Below are positions 46,484 through 56,079 of a stretch of 64,000 nucleotides of DNA, in pieces. The DNA lies in contig NZ_QNUL01000020.1 of NCBI RefSeq assembly GCF_003383615.1, positions 1 through 64,000 of the forward strand. The letters are read 5' to 3'. The position numbers and the translations under genes are program-made. The notes beneath the pieces are model-generated. The model saw only the letters and a program-made list of their open reading frames with translations. It made no database searches and was not told the DNA's origin. The stretch comes from Dyadobacter luteus. Lineage in GTDB: Bacteria > Bacteroidota > Bacteroidia > Cytophagales > Spirosomataceae. Each line of letters begins with the position of its first letter. Positions within the stretch are counted from its first letter, which is position 1.

Positions 46484-47890
46484 ATGAAGTATTTTTCCCG
46501 GATATCGGTTTTGTCGTTGTGCCTTCTCCTAACCGTTTTTGCTCAGAGCTTCGGTCAGGGATATGAGATTGAAGCACGTATTAAAGGCATTAAGGATTCG
46601 TCTCTCATTTTAATGCATTACAGTAGGAGTAACACCCAATTTGTACCAAGAGATACTGCAAAGGCTGATTCTGAAGGCAAAGTAGTTTTCAATGGGAAAA
46701 AAGAATTGCCGGGCGGATTGTACATCATACTTTTTCCGGGTAATAAAAACTGGGTAGAACTGGTATATTCCGGAGAAGAGCGCAAAATAGTACTTAACAC
46801 TGATACAACCGATGTGATTGGGAATATGAAAGTATCTGATTCTAAGGAGAATGAGTTGTTTTACACCTATCAACAGGAGTTGAAAAAACGTGCGAAGGAG
46901 ATGGAAGAAGTGCGGAAAGCCGGAGGGGCAGATGCACAGCAGAAACTCATGGCTTCTCAGAATGATTTTAAAGCTTTCCGTGATAAGTTGCTGAAGGATA
47001 ACACTAAATCATTTACCACGAAATTACTGAGAATGTCCTCAGATCCTGAAATTCCGGCTGCACCGAAACTTGCTAATGGGAAATCGGATTCAGTTTGGGT
47101 ATTTAATTATTACAAAGCCCATTACTGGGATGATTATGATTTCGCTGATCCGCGTATCCTGAACACACCTTTTTTGGAGCCAAGGCTTGACCGATATTTT
47201 AAAAATCTTGTAGTACAGGTATCTGATTCACTCATCAAAGATGCTGATAAGCTTATAGCGAAGACGATACCCGGCAGTGATATCCGTTCGTTTGTGGTGT
47301 TCCATATCACCAATCAATATGAAAATCCAAAAACAGTAGGTACAGAAGCTGTCTGGGTACACATGGCAGAGAAATATTATCTGTCCGGACAAATGGGTAC
47401 GTCTGAGGATGTGAAGAAACGTATTGCTGAAAAAGTGACAACACTGAAGCCGCTTTTGGTAAATAAAACTTTTCCTGCACTGACTTTAACAGATCAGACT
47501 GGTAAAAAGGTGAGTCCTCAGACCATGCCGGCAGAATATACAGTTTTGTTCTTCTACGCGCCTACTTGTGGTCATTGCAAAGAAGCCTCACCGAAAGTGA
47601 AGAGTTTTTACGAAAAAAATAAGGATAAGGGTATTAAAGTAATGGCGATTTCCATTGAACATGACGTGAAAGAATGGAAGTCGTTTATTGAAACTTATCA
47701 TCTTGACGGGCTTGTAAACGCCTATGATCCGTTAAAGCAGATAGATTTTAACAGGAAATTCGATGTGGTAACTACACCGACTGTTTACATTCTTGACAAG
47801 AACAAAAAGATTATCGCGCGTAAAATGCCTGTAGAACAGCTGGAAGACTTTATGAACTACTACCAGAATAAAGTAGGGAAGAAAATCTGA
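46484..47890 (+). CDS. TlpA-type thioredoxin with DUF4369/DUF5106 N-terminal region
   Basis: 468 aa from ATG 46484. An earlier in-frame ATG (46415) lies inside the MITE end and is rejected. Signal peptide (ISVLSLCLLLTVFAQSFGQ). N-terminal beta domain of DUF4369 type (EIEARIKGIKDSSLILMHY ... FNGKKELPGGLYIILF), a helical middle part and a C-terminal thioredoxin domain with active site YAPTCGHCKEASPKV and cis-Pro region DVVTTPTVYILDK. Probable periplasmic thiol-disulfide oxidoreductase. Unlike the 17349-18806 homologue it keeps its CxxC. Confidence 0.9.
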   Translation: MKYFSRISVLSLCLLLTVFAQSFGQGYEIEARIKGIKDSSLILMHYSRSNTQFVPRDTAKADSEGKVVFNGKKELPGGLYIILFPGNKNWVELVYSGEERKIVLNTDTTDVIGNMKVSDSKENELFYTYQQELKKRAKEMEEVRKAGGADAQQKLMASQNDFKAFRDKLLKDNTKSFTTKLLRMSSDPEIPAAPKLANGKSDSVWVFNYYKAHYWDDYDFADPRILNTPFLEPRLDRYFKNLVVQVSDSLIKDADKLIAKTIPGSDIRSFVVFHITNQYENPKTVGTEAVWVHMAEKYYLSGQMGTSEDVKKRIAEKVTTLKPLLVNKTFPALTLTDQTGKKVSPQTMPAEYTVLFFYAPTCGHCKEASPKVKSFYEKNKDKGIKVMAISIEHDVKEWKSFIETYHLDGLVNAYDPLKQIDFNRKFDVVTTPTVYILDKNKKIIARKMPVEQLEDFMNYYQNKVGKKI

Positions 47891-47910
47891 CAGGTGAATT
47901 CAAGAAAGTG

Positions 47911-47947
47911 AACGGCTCCGGGGATTTGTTATCGCCGGAGCCGTTTT
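47911..47947. terminator. Terminator between convergent genes
   Basis: Perfect 11-bp stem AACGGCTCCGG / CCGGAGCCGTT with a 13-nt loop and a short T-run. It separates the TlpA and lactonase genes. Confidence 0.85.
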
Positions 47948-47950
47948 AGC

Positions 47951-49051
47951 TTATAAGAAGGTGATACAAATCGGTGCCTTGATGGAAACGCTTTCCTGCT
48001 TAAATGCCATTTTCCCTGTTTTCTCGTCCACAGTATATACAGTAAGGTTATTTTTATCCTGATTTCCTACGATCATAAATTTCCCGGAAGGGTCAAAATT
48101 AAAATCTCTTGGAATAGAAATTCCTTTTGTTGCTTCGTCTACTTTTTCCAGCTCACCGTTAGATAAAATCCTGAATGCACTGATAGAATTATGACCGCGG
48201 TTGGATACGTAGACAAACCTTCCGTTAGGATGAATGTGCACTGCTGAACTTGTGTTGCCTGTGATACCTGCCGGCACAGTTTCATAAGCTGACAGTGCTT
48301 TAATGACACCTTTGTTATCCACGGTACAGGAGGTTACAGTGGCATCAAGTTCATTGAGCAGATAGAGAAATTTTCCCGAAGGAGTAATCGCGAAATGACG
48401 AGGACCTGCTCCGGGTTTTCCCTGATAAAATTCCTGTGCAGGATTTGCCGTGAGTTTTCCTGTAGCTGTATTGACCACATAATTCATGATTTTATCGCTG
48501 CCCAAATCAGTCACATATACGTATTTGCCATTAGGACTGCTTGTTACAAAATGCGCATGAGCTTTCTCCTGTCTTTTCTCATTAGGGCCTGAACCTGTGA
48601 ATTGCTGGGTGAAAGAAGGTGCCTGAACAGTTCCATCCGTATTCACCGGGTAAGCAGAAAAACTTCCTCCTGTGTAATTGGCAAGGAAAGCCATTTTGCC
48701 TGATGGATGTACCGAAACATGGCAGGGATTGACGCCTTCAGAGGGCTGGTTGTTCAGCTCCTGAAGTTTTTGATTCGTCTGGATGGCGTAGGCGGTAATT
48801 TTATTGGCTCCTGATACTGCATACAGATTTTTCTTATTGGGCGATATGGCAAGGTATCCTGGACCATTGGCATTTATCGTGGAGTCAATGACCGTTATCT
48901 TGCCAGAACCAGGATCAAGATGGCAAAGCGTAATCACTGAGTTGTCACCTTTATTCCCTGTTCCAACATAAAAAGGAATCTGATTTTGTCCGAAAGTAAC
49001 GGTTGATATAACCGTAAGCAGAACTATAAATGTAAATCTGAGCTTGTTCAT
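47951..49051 (-). CDS. Lactonase-family beta-propeller protein
   Basis: 366 aa with a signal peptide (FTFIVLLTVISTVTFGQ). Repeated blade motifs fit the seven-bladed 6-phosphogluconolactonase (YbhE-like) family: GPGYLAISPNKKNLYAVS, NPCHVSVHPSGKMAFLANY, HAHFVTSSPNGKYVYVTDLG, GPRHFAITPSGKFLYLLNE and SSAVHIHPNGRFVYVSNRG. The signal peptide argues against a cytosolic pentose phosphate role; a periplasmic sugar lactone is more likely. Substrate unknown. Confidence 0.9.
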   Translation of the reverse strand: MNKLRFTFIVLLTVISTVTFGQNQIPFYVGTGNKGDNSVITLCHLDPGSGKITVIDSTINANGPGYLAISPNKKNLYAVSGANKITAYAIQTNQKLQELNNQPSEGVNPCHVSVHPSGKMAFLANYTGGSFSAYPVNTDGTVQAPSFTQQFTGSGPNEKRQEKAHAHFVTSSPNGKYVYVTDLGSDKIMNYVVNTATGKLTANPAQEFYQGKPGAGPRHFAITPSGKFLYLLNELDATVTSCTVDNKGVIKALSAYETVPAGITGNTSSAVHIHPNGRFVYVSNRGHNSISAFRILSNGELEKVDEATKGISIPRDFNFDPSGKFMIVGNQDKNNLTVYTVDEKTGKMAFKQESVSIKAPICITFL

Positions 49052-49239
49052 ATAGATATTTGTCTGATTTGTACTCTTTGGTTAAAGCATGGTGTACAGC
49101 GATTATAACCTAAAAATGATGATATATCTGGTTCGCGCCCTCCTTGCAGTTGTTAAAGCCAAATGATGTAAGGCTGAGCAAGAATTCTGTAAATGATAAA
49201 AACCATGCTTCAGGTACTTTTGCAGAAAGCTTTTTTGAT

Positions 49240-51471
49240 ATGGAAACTACAACGATTGCTCAAAAAATTACCCTGCCGGTTACCGGCATGTCCTGCGCTG
49301 CGTGTGCTGCGAGCGTTGAGTCTGTACTGAAACACACGCCGGGTATTGCAGATGCCGGGGTGAATTATGCTACGCAATCTGTTTCTGTAACTTACGATCC
49401 GGGAGTTGTTTCTCCAGATGATATGGACAAAGCGCTGCAGGGAGTAGGTTATGGATTAATTATCGAAGAAGATGAGTCGGATGCTGTTGCCGAGCAGGAA
49501 AGACTACAGCATGAGCATTATCAGAAAATAAAGAAAAGTACGATTTGGGCTGGGATTTTATCCTTGCCGGTTGTGGTGATCGGGATGTTTTTCATGGACA
49601 GGTTTACTGCCGGAAATTATATCATGATGGCGCTGACGGCTCCTATACTGGCATTTTTTGGTAAAAGCTTCTTCGTAAATGCCTGGAAACAAGCTAAACA
49701 TGGAAAAGCAAACATGGACACCCTTGTTGCCCTGAGTACTGGTATTGCCTTCCTTTTCAGTGTTTTTAATACTTTTTATCCGGAGTTCTGGCATGTAAGA
49801 GGACTCCATCCGCATGTATATTTTGAGGCGGCAGCGGTGATTATCTTTTTTATTCTTCTGGGAAAATTGCTGGAAGAACGTGCTAAATCGAATACATCCG
49901 ATGCACTGAAAAAACTGATTGGCTTACAACCCAATACGGTCAGAGTTTTTAGAAATGGGGAGGAGATCGAAATGGCGGTACGTGATGTGATGGTGGGGGA
50001 TGAGATAATTATTCGTTCCGGAGAGAAAATTCCTGTGGATGGACAGGTGGTGAGCGGACAGTCCTACGTAGATGAAAGTCTGATGACGGGAGAGCCTCTG
50101 CCAGCAGAAAAGAAAGCGGGTGAAAAGGTATTTGCCGGTACAATTAATCAGAATGGCAGTTTTTCTTTCCGCGCCGAAAAAGTGGGCAAAAATACTGTTC
50201 TGGCCCAAATAATTAAAACGGTACAACAAGCTCAGGGAAGCAAAGCTCCGGTTCAGAAATTGGTAGATAAGATTGCCGGAATATTTGTTCCTGTCGTGAT
50301 CGGTATTGCGGTTTTTACTTTCTTAGTTTGGATGATTTTCGGTGGAGAAAATGCGTTGACGCATGCGCTGCTGGCCTCCGTTTCTGTTCTTGTGATCGCT
50401 TGTCCATGCGCACTCGGTCTCGCTACACCTACAGCCATTATGGTGGGCGTAGGCAAGGGTGCTGAACATCATATGCTGATTAGAGACGCAGAGAGTCTTG
50501 AAAAGGCACATGCGGTGAATGCAGTAATTCTGGATAAAACAGGTACACTTACAGAAGGGCGTCCGCAAGTGACTGACTGGTTTTGGGTGCAACATATGGT
50601 GGATTCATCCTTACATGAAATCGCTGTTAAAGCAATAGAAAACAAATCCGAACATCCCCTGGCGCAAGCGGTTGCCGGCTATGGTGAAAAACAAAGATTT
50701 CCAAAAGTGAGGAAATTTGAATCTGTGACTGCAAACGGTGTACGTGGTGTGGTGGATGAAAAACAATATCAGATTGGTACTTTTCAGTTTTTGGAAAACG
50801 AAGGTGTTGCGATAGATGCTGAGCTAGGAAAAATAGCCTCTGGCTTGCGCGATGAAGCCAAAACTGTTGTGGGAGTAAGTTGCGAAGGTAAACATATTGC
50901 CGTGATCGGGATTGCCGATCAGCTTAAAAAAACATCGGCACAGGCGGTGGCTGAACTACAGAAGCAAGGTATTGCCGTGTATATGCTCACGGGAGATAAT
51001 GCACAAACCGCAGCTGCTGTCGCTCAGGAAACGGGTATCGTAAATTACGAGGCAGAAGTGAAGCCGGACGATAAAATGCAGTTTGTGAGAAAGCTTCAGC
51101 AGCAAGGTAAAATAGTGGCTATGGTAGGAGATGGCATCAATGACTCTCAGGCACTGGCACAGGCAGATGTGAGCGTGGCCATGGGTAAAGGTTCTGATAT
51201 TGCCATGGATGTGGCAAAAATGACGCTCATTACTTCCGATCTGATGTTATTGCCGAAGGCGCTCAAACTCTCCTCCCAAACAGTGCGTACCATTCGTCAG
51301 AACCTTTTCTGGGCGTTTATTTATAACATCATTGGTATACCTGTAGCCGCTGGGATTCTTTATCCGTTCAACGGATTTTTACTGGATCCTATGATCGCCG
51401 GAGCGGCAATGGCGCTAAGTTCGGTTTCTGTGGTAACGAATAGTCTGAGGTTAAAAGGAGCCAGGTTATAA
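49240..51471 (+). CDS. copA: Copper-translocating P1B-type ATPase
   Basis: 743 aa from ATG 49240, chosen because it opens just before the metal-binding domain; an upstream in-frame ATG at 49144 adds an unconserved 32 residues. N-terminal HMA domain with GMSCAACAAS (Cys19, Cys22). Eight membrane helices are expected. TGEPLPAEK is the actuator motif, ACPCALGLATPTA the intramembrane CPC metal site, LDKTGTLTEG the phosphorylated Asp, SEHPLAQAV the HP locus, and GDGINDSQALAQADVSVAMG the hinge. The CPC motif and HMA type point to Cu(I) export. It begins a 9-kb metal-handling region. Confidence 0.95.
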   Translation: METTTIAQKITLPVTGMSCAACAASVESVLKHTPGIADAGVNYATQSVSVTYDPGVVSPDDMDKALQGVGYGLIIEEDESDAVAEQERLQHEHYQKIKKSTIWAGILSLPVVVIGMFFMDRFTAGNYIMMALTAPILAFFGKSFFVNAWKQAKHGKANMDTLVALSTGIAFLFSVFNTFYPEFWHVRGLHPHVYFEAAAVIIFFILLGKLLEERAKSNTSDALKKLIGLQPNTVRVFRNGEEIEMAVRDVMVGDEIIIRSGEKIPVDGQVVSGQSYVDESLMTGEPLPAEKKAGEKVFAGTINQNGSFSFRAEKVGKNTVLAQIIKTVQQAQGSKAPVQKLVDKIAGIFVPVVIGIAVFTFLVWMIFGGENALTHALLASVSVLVIACPCALGLATPTAIMVGVGKGAEHHMLIRDAESLEKAHAVNAVILDKTGTLTEGRPQVTDWFWVQHMVDSSLHEIAVKAIENKSEHPLAQAVAGYGEKQRFPKVRKFESVTANGVRGVVDEKQYQIGTFQFLENEGVAIDAELGKIASGLRDEAKTVVGVSCEGKHIAVIGIADQLKKTSAQAVAELQKQGIAVYMLTGDNAQTAAAVAQETGIVNYEAEVKPDDKMQFVRKLQQQGKIVAMVGDGINDSQALAQADVSVAMGKGSDIAMDVAKMTLITSDLMLLPKALKLSSQTVRTIRQNLFWAFIYNIIGIPVAAGILYPFNGFLLDPMIAGAAMALSSVSVVTNSLRLKGARL

Positions 51472-51553
51472 GTTTTTTAAGGGGAAATGTGTGGTTATAG
51501 AGTCTTGGGAGAAGTGGGAGGTTATCAATGCTTCCTGCTTAATCCTAAATTCT

Positions 51554-52711
51554 ATGCTGTATAGATCATTACTCTTCGTGTTTCTGCTTTTTCCTGTGGT
51601 TTCTCAATCTCAGTCCTTTGTAAAGAATATTGAACAGACGCTCCGAAAGAAAATACTGGATGATGCCAATTGGGCAATCAAACAAAAGCCACAAACGGTT
51701 ACTTCTGCATCGAGTCCACGCAGTGCCGGAACCAAACATGATTTCTTTTCTGAAGGAGATTACTGGTGGCCCGACTCATTGAATCCGGACGGCCCGTATA
51801 TCCAGCGCGACGGACTTACCAATCCCGATAACTTTGTAGCGCACCGGATATTGATGATCCGTTTCAGCCGGATTGTGGGAGCACTGGCATCGGCATATAG
51901 GTTAACAGGCGATACAAAATATGTTTCGAGTGCTTTTGAACATATCAATGCCTGGTTTATCAATCCGGAAACGAGAATGAATCCTTCGCTGCTTTTTGCA
52001 CAGGCAATTAAGGGCAGAGCTACTGGAAGAGGAATCGGCATTATAGATACCATTCATCTGATGGAAGTCGCACAGGCGATACGCGTGATGGAGGGAAACA
52101 AAATAGCGAAAGCGTCGGATGTGACAGGTGCGAAGGAATGGTTTGCTTCGTATATCAATTGGCTCATGACTCACCAATACGGAAAAGATGAAATGGAAGC
52201 GAAGAACAACCACGGAACCTGCTGGGTGATGCAGGTGGCTTCGTTTGCTGCGCTGACAGGCAACAAGGAAGTAACAGATTTTTGCAAACAGCGTTACAAA
52301 ACGGTATTGCTGCCTAATCAAATGTCTGCAGATGGCAGCTTTCCGTTGGAATTGAAAAGAACCAAACCTTACGGCTATTCACTGTTTAATCTGGATGCGA
52401 TGGCGACGATTTGCCAGATATTGTCGGACAAAACTGATAACCTCTGGACATTTGAAACAGCAGATGGCAAAAGCATTAAGAAAGGAATTGAGTACCTGTA
52501 TCCTTTCGTTGTGAACAAAAGTAGCTGGACTTTGAAACCAGATGTGATGTATTGGGAGAACTGGCCCGTTGCACAGCCATTCCTGGTATTCGGAGCGGTG
52601 AATCTTCAAAATAAAACCTGGCTTAAAACCTGGAAAGGGTTGGAGCATTCTCCGAAAGTGGAGGAAGTGATCAGGAATCTGCCCATTAGGAATCCGCTGA
52701 TCTGGTTCTGA
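51554..52711 (+). CDS. Alginate lyase family protein (PL5-like)
   Basis: About 385 aa from ATG 51554, which opens a signal peptide (MLYRSLLFVFLLFPVVSQSQS). The mature protein has YWWPDSLNPDGPYIQRDGL and FEHINAWFINPETRMNPSL, then KNNHGTCWVMQVASFAALTG, where the Asn-Asn-His is the catalytic motif of the alginate lyase/PL5 family. It likely degrades a uronic-acid polymer in the periplasm. It lies among metal genes without obvious functional link; the 82-bp gap to copA does not prove co-transcription. Confidence 0.88.
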   Translation: MLYRSLLFVFLLFPVVSQSQSFVKNIEQTLRKKILDDANWAIKQKPQTVTSASSPRSAGTKHDFFSEGDYWWPDSLNPDGPYIQRDGLTNPDNFVAHRILMIRFSRIVGALASAYRLTGDTKYVSSAFEHINAWFINPETRMNPSLLFAQAIKGRATGRGIGIIDTIHLMEVAQAIRVMEGNKIAKASDVTGAKEWFASYINWLMTHQYGKDEMEAKNNHGTCWVMQVASFAALTGNKEVTDFCKQRYKTVLLPNQMSADGSFPLELKRTKPYGYSLFNLDAMATICQILSDKTDNLWTFETADGKSIKKGIEYLYPFVVNKSSWTLKPDVMYWENWPVAQPFLVFGAVNLQNKTWLKTWKGLEHSPKVEEVIRNLPIRNPLIWF

Positions 52712-52800
52712 AATTTAGCAAGCCTTTAAGTTTTATAAAATATATGTGAAAAAATCAGGGCATCCGTGGCAAAATTTTTTAGGGTAAAACCAAAAACTTT

Positions 52801-52836
52801 GTAATGCCATTTTTGAATTGTGTAATGATTTTTGAA
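52801..52836 (+). promoter_or_regulatory. Direct repeats before the HMA gene
   Basis: GTAATGCCATTTTTGAA (52801-52817) and GTAATGATTTTTGAA (52822-52836) start 21 bp apart, two helical turns. Such spacing suits an AraC-type dimer, and an AraC regulator is encoded in the same region. GACCTTTG at about 52849 resembles a -7 element. The function is inferred. Confidence 0.4.
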
Positions 52837-52885
52837 CCTTCCGCACCGACCTTTGCTTATCAATATTCAATAGCAGTCAATTTAC

Positions 52886-53095
52886 ATGGAAACCTTACAA
52901 TTTAAGACCAATATAAAATGCGGAGGCTGTATTGCTACCGTTACGCCGTTTCTGGATGGTGATCAGGAAATCGAAAAGTGGCAGGTAGATCTTGAAAGCG
53001 CCGACCGTATCCTGACCGTTGAAACCAGTCTGTCTCCGGATGAAATAACTGAGATTGTCAAAAAAGCCGGCTACAATGCCGAAGAAATTGATTGA
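52886..53095 (+). CDS. HMA-domain copper chaperone
   Basis: 69 aa, the size of CopZ/Atx1-type chaperones. METLQFKTNIKCGGCIATV gives the metal site CxxC (CGGC, Cys12 and Cys15). The betaalphabeta pattern continues to a conserved C-terminal KKAGYNAEEID. No signal peptide, so cytoplasmic; it likely hands Cu(I) to the CopA-type ATPase encoded upstream. Confidence 0.92.
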   Translation: METLQFKTNIKCGGCIATVTPFLDGDQEIEKWQVDLESADRILTVETSLSPDEITEIVKKAGYNAEEID

Positions 53096-53182
53096 CATCC
53101 AGTACTTTTGTAAAGTGAAGTTTAAAATAATTCACATAAAAACTGCTGCTAATAGCCAACCGCTAAAAGCTCAAAGCTAACA

Positions 53183-53644
53183 ATGAATAAGAAACTCCGT
53201 CAATCGCTCACTGTCTTTATGGCCTTGCTGGTGCTTTTAAGCAGCACCGGTTTCGGGTTCATTGAGCATGAGTGTATGATGCGGGGAAAATCATTGCAGC
53301 TGCTGACTGAAAAGAAAGTTGGTGACAGTACTAAAAAGGTTTCGTCCTGCTGTGCAAAAAGCAAAGCGCAAAAAGAAGCCAAAGGTACATTCTTTAAGAA
53401 AACAGACTGCTGCAAGGAAAGCCAGAAATTTGAAAAGGTAGATGTGCCTTCACAAACTTCTCAGATTCAGGCTAAGTTTATCAAAAGCCTCCTTGCAGGC
53501 ATTACCTGGTCTGCGACCTCATTCGTATTTCAACAGGCAGAGTGGACGTTGCCTTCTAACGTCCATACAACTTATCTTCTTTCCTTTTCTTCGCGACTCC
53601 ACGGGCGAAGTATGCTCTCTTTTATCCAGTCCTTCCTGATTTGA
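53183..53644 (+). CDS. Cysteine-rich exported protein, HYC_CC_PP-like
   Basis: 153 aa with an N-terminal hydrophobic segment (LTVFMALLVLLSSTGFGF) followed by EHECMMRGKS, then SSCCAKSK and KTDCCKES. The order H-x-C, CC, CC recalls the Bacteroidota HYC_CC_PP family, found next to TonB-dependent metal receptors. It is probably periplasmic and may bind copper or zinc through the cysteine pairs. The TonB receptor gene follows 86 bp downstream. The family name is given by recall, not by search. Confidence 0.7.
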   Translation: MNKKLRQSLTVFMALLVLLSSTGFGFIEHECMMRGKSLQLLTEKKVGDSTKKVSSCCAKSKAQKEAKGTFFKKTDCCKESQKFEKVDVPSQTSQIQAKFIKSLLAGITWSATSFVFQQAEWTLPSNVHTTYLLSFSSRLHGRSMLSFIQSFLI

Positions 53645-53661
53645 TTCATTGGTTTTAAGTC

Positions 53662-53714
53662 GTTAATCGGTTTAATCTTAAAAGATTATCCCGATGGTTA
53701 ATCGCTTTTAATCC
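53662..53714. promoter_or_regulatory. Repeats and palindrome before the TonB receptor
   Basis: GTTAATCGGTTTAATC (53662-53677) recurs as GTTAATCGCTTTTAATC (53698-53714). Between them TAATCTTAAAAGATTA (53673-53688) is a perfect 16-bp palindrome. Located 16-70 bp before the receptor start, so a regulator site or mRNA structure is plausible. Confidence 0.4.
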
Positions 53715-53730
53715 ATGAATTTTATTCAAC

Positions 53731-55962
53731 ATGATTCGATATTTAGCGGGAGTATTCTTCTCCTTATGTTATTTTTCTGCCACAGCGCAGCGCATTTCCG
53801 GCTCCGTAAATGAGCAGGATGCAACTTCCAAAACATTAAAACCCATCACTGGCGCCAATGTCTATTGGGCAGGTACTGCACAATCTGCTTCAACAGACAC
53901 GAGCGGGCGTTTCAGCATTCCAAGGGTGCGCCAAACCAATTTGCTTGTTGTAAGTTTTGTAGGATTTACCAATGATACCATCAAAATCGCTCAGGAAAGT
54001 GAACTGGAAATTGTGCTACGCAACGACCAGACTTTAAAAGAAGTAGTGGTGAGAGGGAACGCCAACGCCATCGACAGACTTTCTCCGCATCAAACTGAGA
54101 TTATTACGACAAGAGCGTTGGCTAAGGCGGCTTGCTGCAACTTATCCGAAAGCTTTGAAACAAATGCATCGGTTTCTGTTTCGTACAGTGATGCGGTAAC
54201 AGGCTCCAAACAGATTCAGATGTTGGGATTGAGTGGAACGTATATCCAAACCAACGTCGAAAATATCCCCGCAATCAGAGGTTTGGCTTCTACATTCGGG
54301 CTTAATTTTATTCCCGGAACATGGATACAGTCTATTGATATTGGCAAAGGAGCAGGGTCTGTCGTGAACGGATACGAGTCGATGACGGGACAGATTAATG
54401 TCGAACTGCAAAAACCTGATACGCATGATAAATTATATCTCAATACGTATGTAAACAGTTTCGGCAGAGGTGAGCTAAACCTCAATCTGGCGCATCAGAT
54501 CAATGAAAAGTGGAGTACGGGATTACTGACACACGGGAGTACGCTGCAGAATCGTATTGATAGAAATAAAGATGGTTTTCTTGATTTGCCACTTTATTCA
54601 CAAGTCAATGTGATTAACAGGTGGAAATACCAGAGTGATAAAGTGATGGCGCAGTTTGGTGTGAAAGCGCTTTACGAAGACCGTTTGGGTGGGCAACAGA
54701 ATTTTCAGCGTGAGATGAAAGGCACTACGCAAGCTTACGGTTTCGGTGCAACGGTAAATCGTTATGAAGTGTTTTCCAAAATAGCCCGCCTCTTTCCGGA
54801 CAAACCCTACAAAGGGCTTGGTCTGGTACTGAATGCTTCTTTGTATGACTCCAAATCGTATTTCGGATTGAACAAATACAATGGCAAACAAGAAATGCTT
54901 TATGGAAATCTGATTTACCAGTCTATCATCGGCAGTACCAATCACTCCTACAAAACGGGATTGAGCTATATGTACGACAACTACAACGAGCGCTATCAAA
55001 CGCTTCCGTTACTGAGGAAAGAATCGGTACCTGGTGCGTTTTTTGAATATACTTTCAATCACCTTGATAAGTTTGTTGCCGTTGCCGGTGGTCGCGTAGA
55101 TTTTCATAATTTATATGGAACGCAATGGACGCCGCGCTTGCATTTGAAATACAGTCTTACAGACCAGACCACATTGCGGGCTTCGGCAGGAAAAGGTTTC
55201 AGAGTATCCAATCCGTTGGCTGAATATTATGGAAATCTGGTGAGTTCCAGAGCAGTTGTGTTAAAGGAATCCATTCGTCCGGAAGTATCCTGGAATTATG
55301 GAGCGAGCCTGACGCAGGAATACAAATTGGGTGAAATGACCGGGAGTGTGATCGTGGACTATTACCGTACCGATTTCCAGAATCAACTCGTTGCTGATAT
55401 GGAAGACCCGAGGTATTTGTCTTTTTACAATTTGAATGGAAGAGCTTTTGCCAATAGTTTTCAGGCTGAAGTAAATCTGGTACCTGCCAAACGTTTTGAT
55501 CTAAAATTGGCGTACCGCTTGTTTGATGTAAAACAAACGATGGACGGTATCGACGGACAAACTTTACTTCCGCGTATGATGGTGAGCCGCGACAGGGTTT
55601 TGTTCAATGCGGGTTATGCCTTGCCTTACGATAAATGGAAATTTGATGCCACAGTGCAATGGAACGGGAAAAAGCGTATTCCTTTTATGGGAGATATGGG
55701 TGAGCATTCCGAGCACGGAATTCTGCCTGAGATGACATCAACCATGGCACCATCATTTTATAATCTTAATGCACAGATCACACGTACATTCGTGAAATGG
55801 GACATTTATGTGGGCGGAGAAAACCTGGGCGATTTCAGGCAAAAAAATCCGATCATGCATGCCGATCAGCCGTTTCATCAGGCATTTGATGCAGGTATGG
55901 CATGGGGACCTGTTACAGGTCGAATGATTTACGCCGGATTCCGTTATAAGATTACGAGGTGA
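53731..55962 (+). CDS. TonB-dependent receptor (likely metal related)
   Basis: 743 aa with a signal peptide (YLAGVFFSLCYFSATAQ). A carboxypeptidase-regulatory-like domain follows (ISGSVNEQDATS ... TSGRFSIPRVRQTNLLVVSFVGF, about 21-85). The plug (LSPHQTEIITTRALAKAACC ... GYESMTGQINVEL) includes an unusual Cys-Cys pair. The 22-strand barrel ends in MIYAGFRYKITR. It imports a bound substrate with TonB energy. The flanking copper-binding genes suggest a copper or metallophore substrate, which is inference. The family is often annotated as outer membrane cobalamin or copper receptor. Confidence 0.93.
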   Translation: MIRYLAGVFFSLCYFSATAQRISGSVNEQDATSKTLKPITGANVYWAGTAQSASTDTSGRFSIPRVRQTNLLVVSFVGFTNDTIKIAQESELEIVLRNDQTLKEVVVRGNANAIDRLSPHQTEIITTRALAKAACCNLSESFETNASVSVSYSDAVTGSKQIQMLGLSGTYIQTNVENIPAIRGLASTFGLNFIPGTWIQSIDIGKGAGSVVNGYESMTGQINVELQKPDTHDKLYLNTYVNSFGRGELNLNLAHQINEKWSTGLLTHGSTLQNRIDRNKDGFLDLPLYSQVNVINRWKYQSDKVMAQFGVKALYEDRLGGQQNFQREMKGTTQAYGFGATVNRYEVFSKIARLFPDKPYKGLGLVLNASLYDSKSYFGLNKYNGKQEMLYGNLIYQSIIGSTNHSYKTGLSYMYDNYNERYQTLPLLRKESVPGAFFEYTFNHLDKFVAVAGGRVDFHNLYGTQWTPRLHLKYSLTDQTTLRASAGKGFRVSNPLAEYYGNLVSSRAVVLKESIRPEVSWNYGASLTQEYKLGEMTGSVIVDYYRTDFQNQLVADMEDPRYLSFYNLNGRAFANSFQAEVNLVPAKRFDLKLAYRLFDVKQTMDGIDGQTLLPRMMVSRDRVLFNAGYALPYDKWKFDATVQWNGKKRIPFMGDMGEHSEHGILPEMTSTMAPSFYNLNAQITRTFVKWDIYVGGENLGDFRQKNPIMHADQPFHQAFDAGMAWGPVTGRMIYAGFRYKITR

Positions 55963-55964
55963 TA

Positions 55965-56027
55965 AGGGCATTGGGCAAGGGGCATAGGGAAGGGCAGAGG
56001 GCGTTGGGTTTGGGGGGAAAGGTAAGG
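55965..56027 (+). repeat. G-rich tract with many GGG runs
   Basis: At least eight runs of three or more G on the + strand just after the TonB receptor stop, purine-rich throughout. It could fold as a G-quadruplex in DNA or RNA. Similar but shorter GGG runs follow the aminotransferase at 34434-34450. No coding function visible. Confidence 0.5.
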
Positions 56028-56079
56028 TGATCGCATAGCGTAGCCACTAATAATTAACCATTAACAACTAACCATTAAA

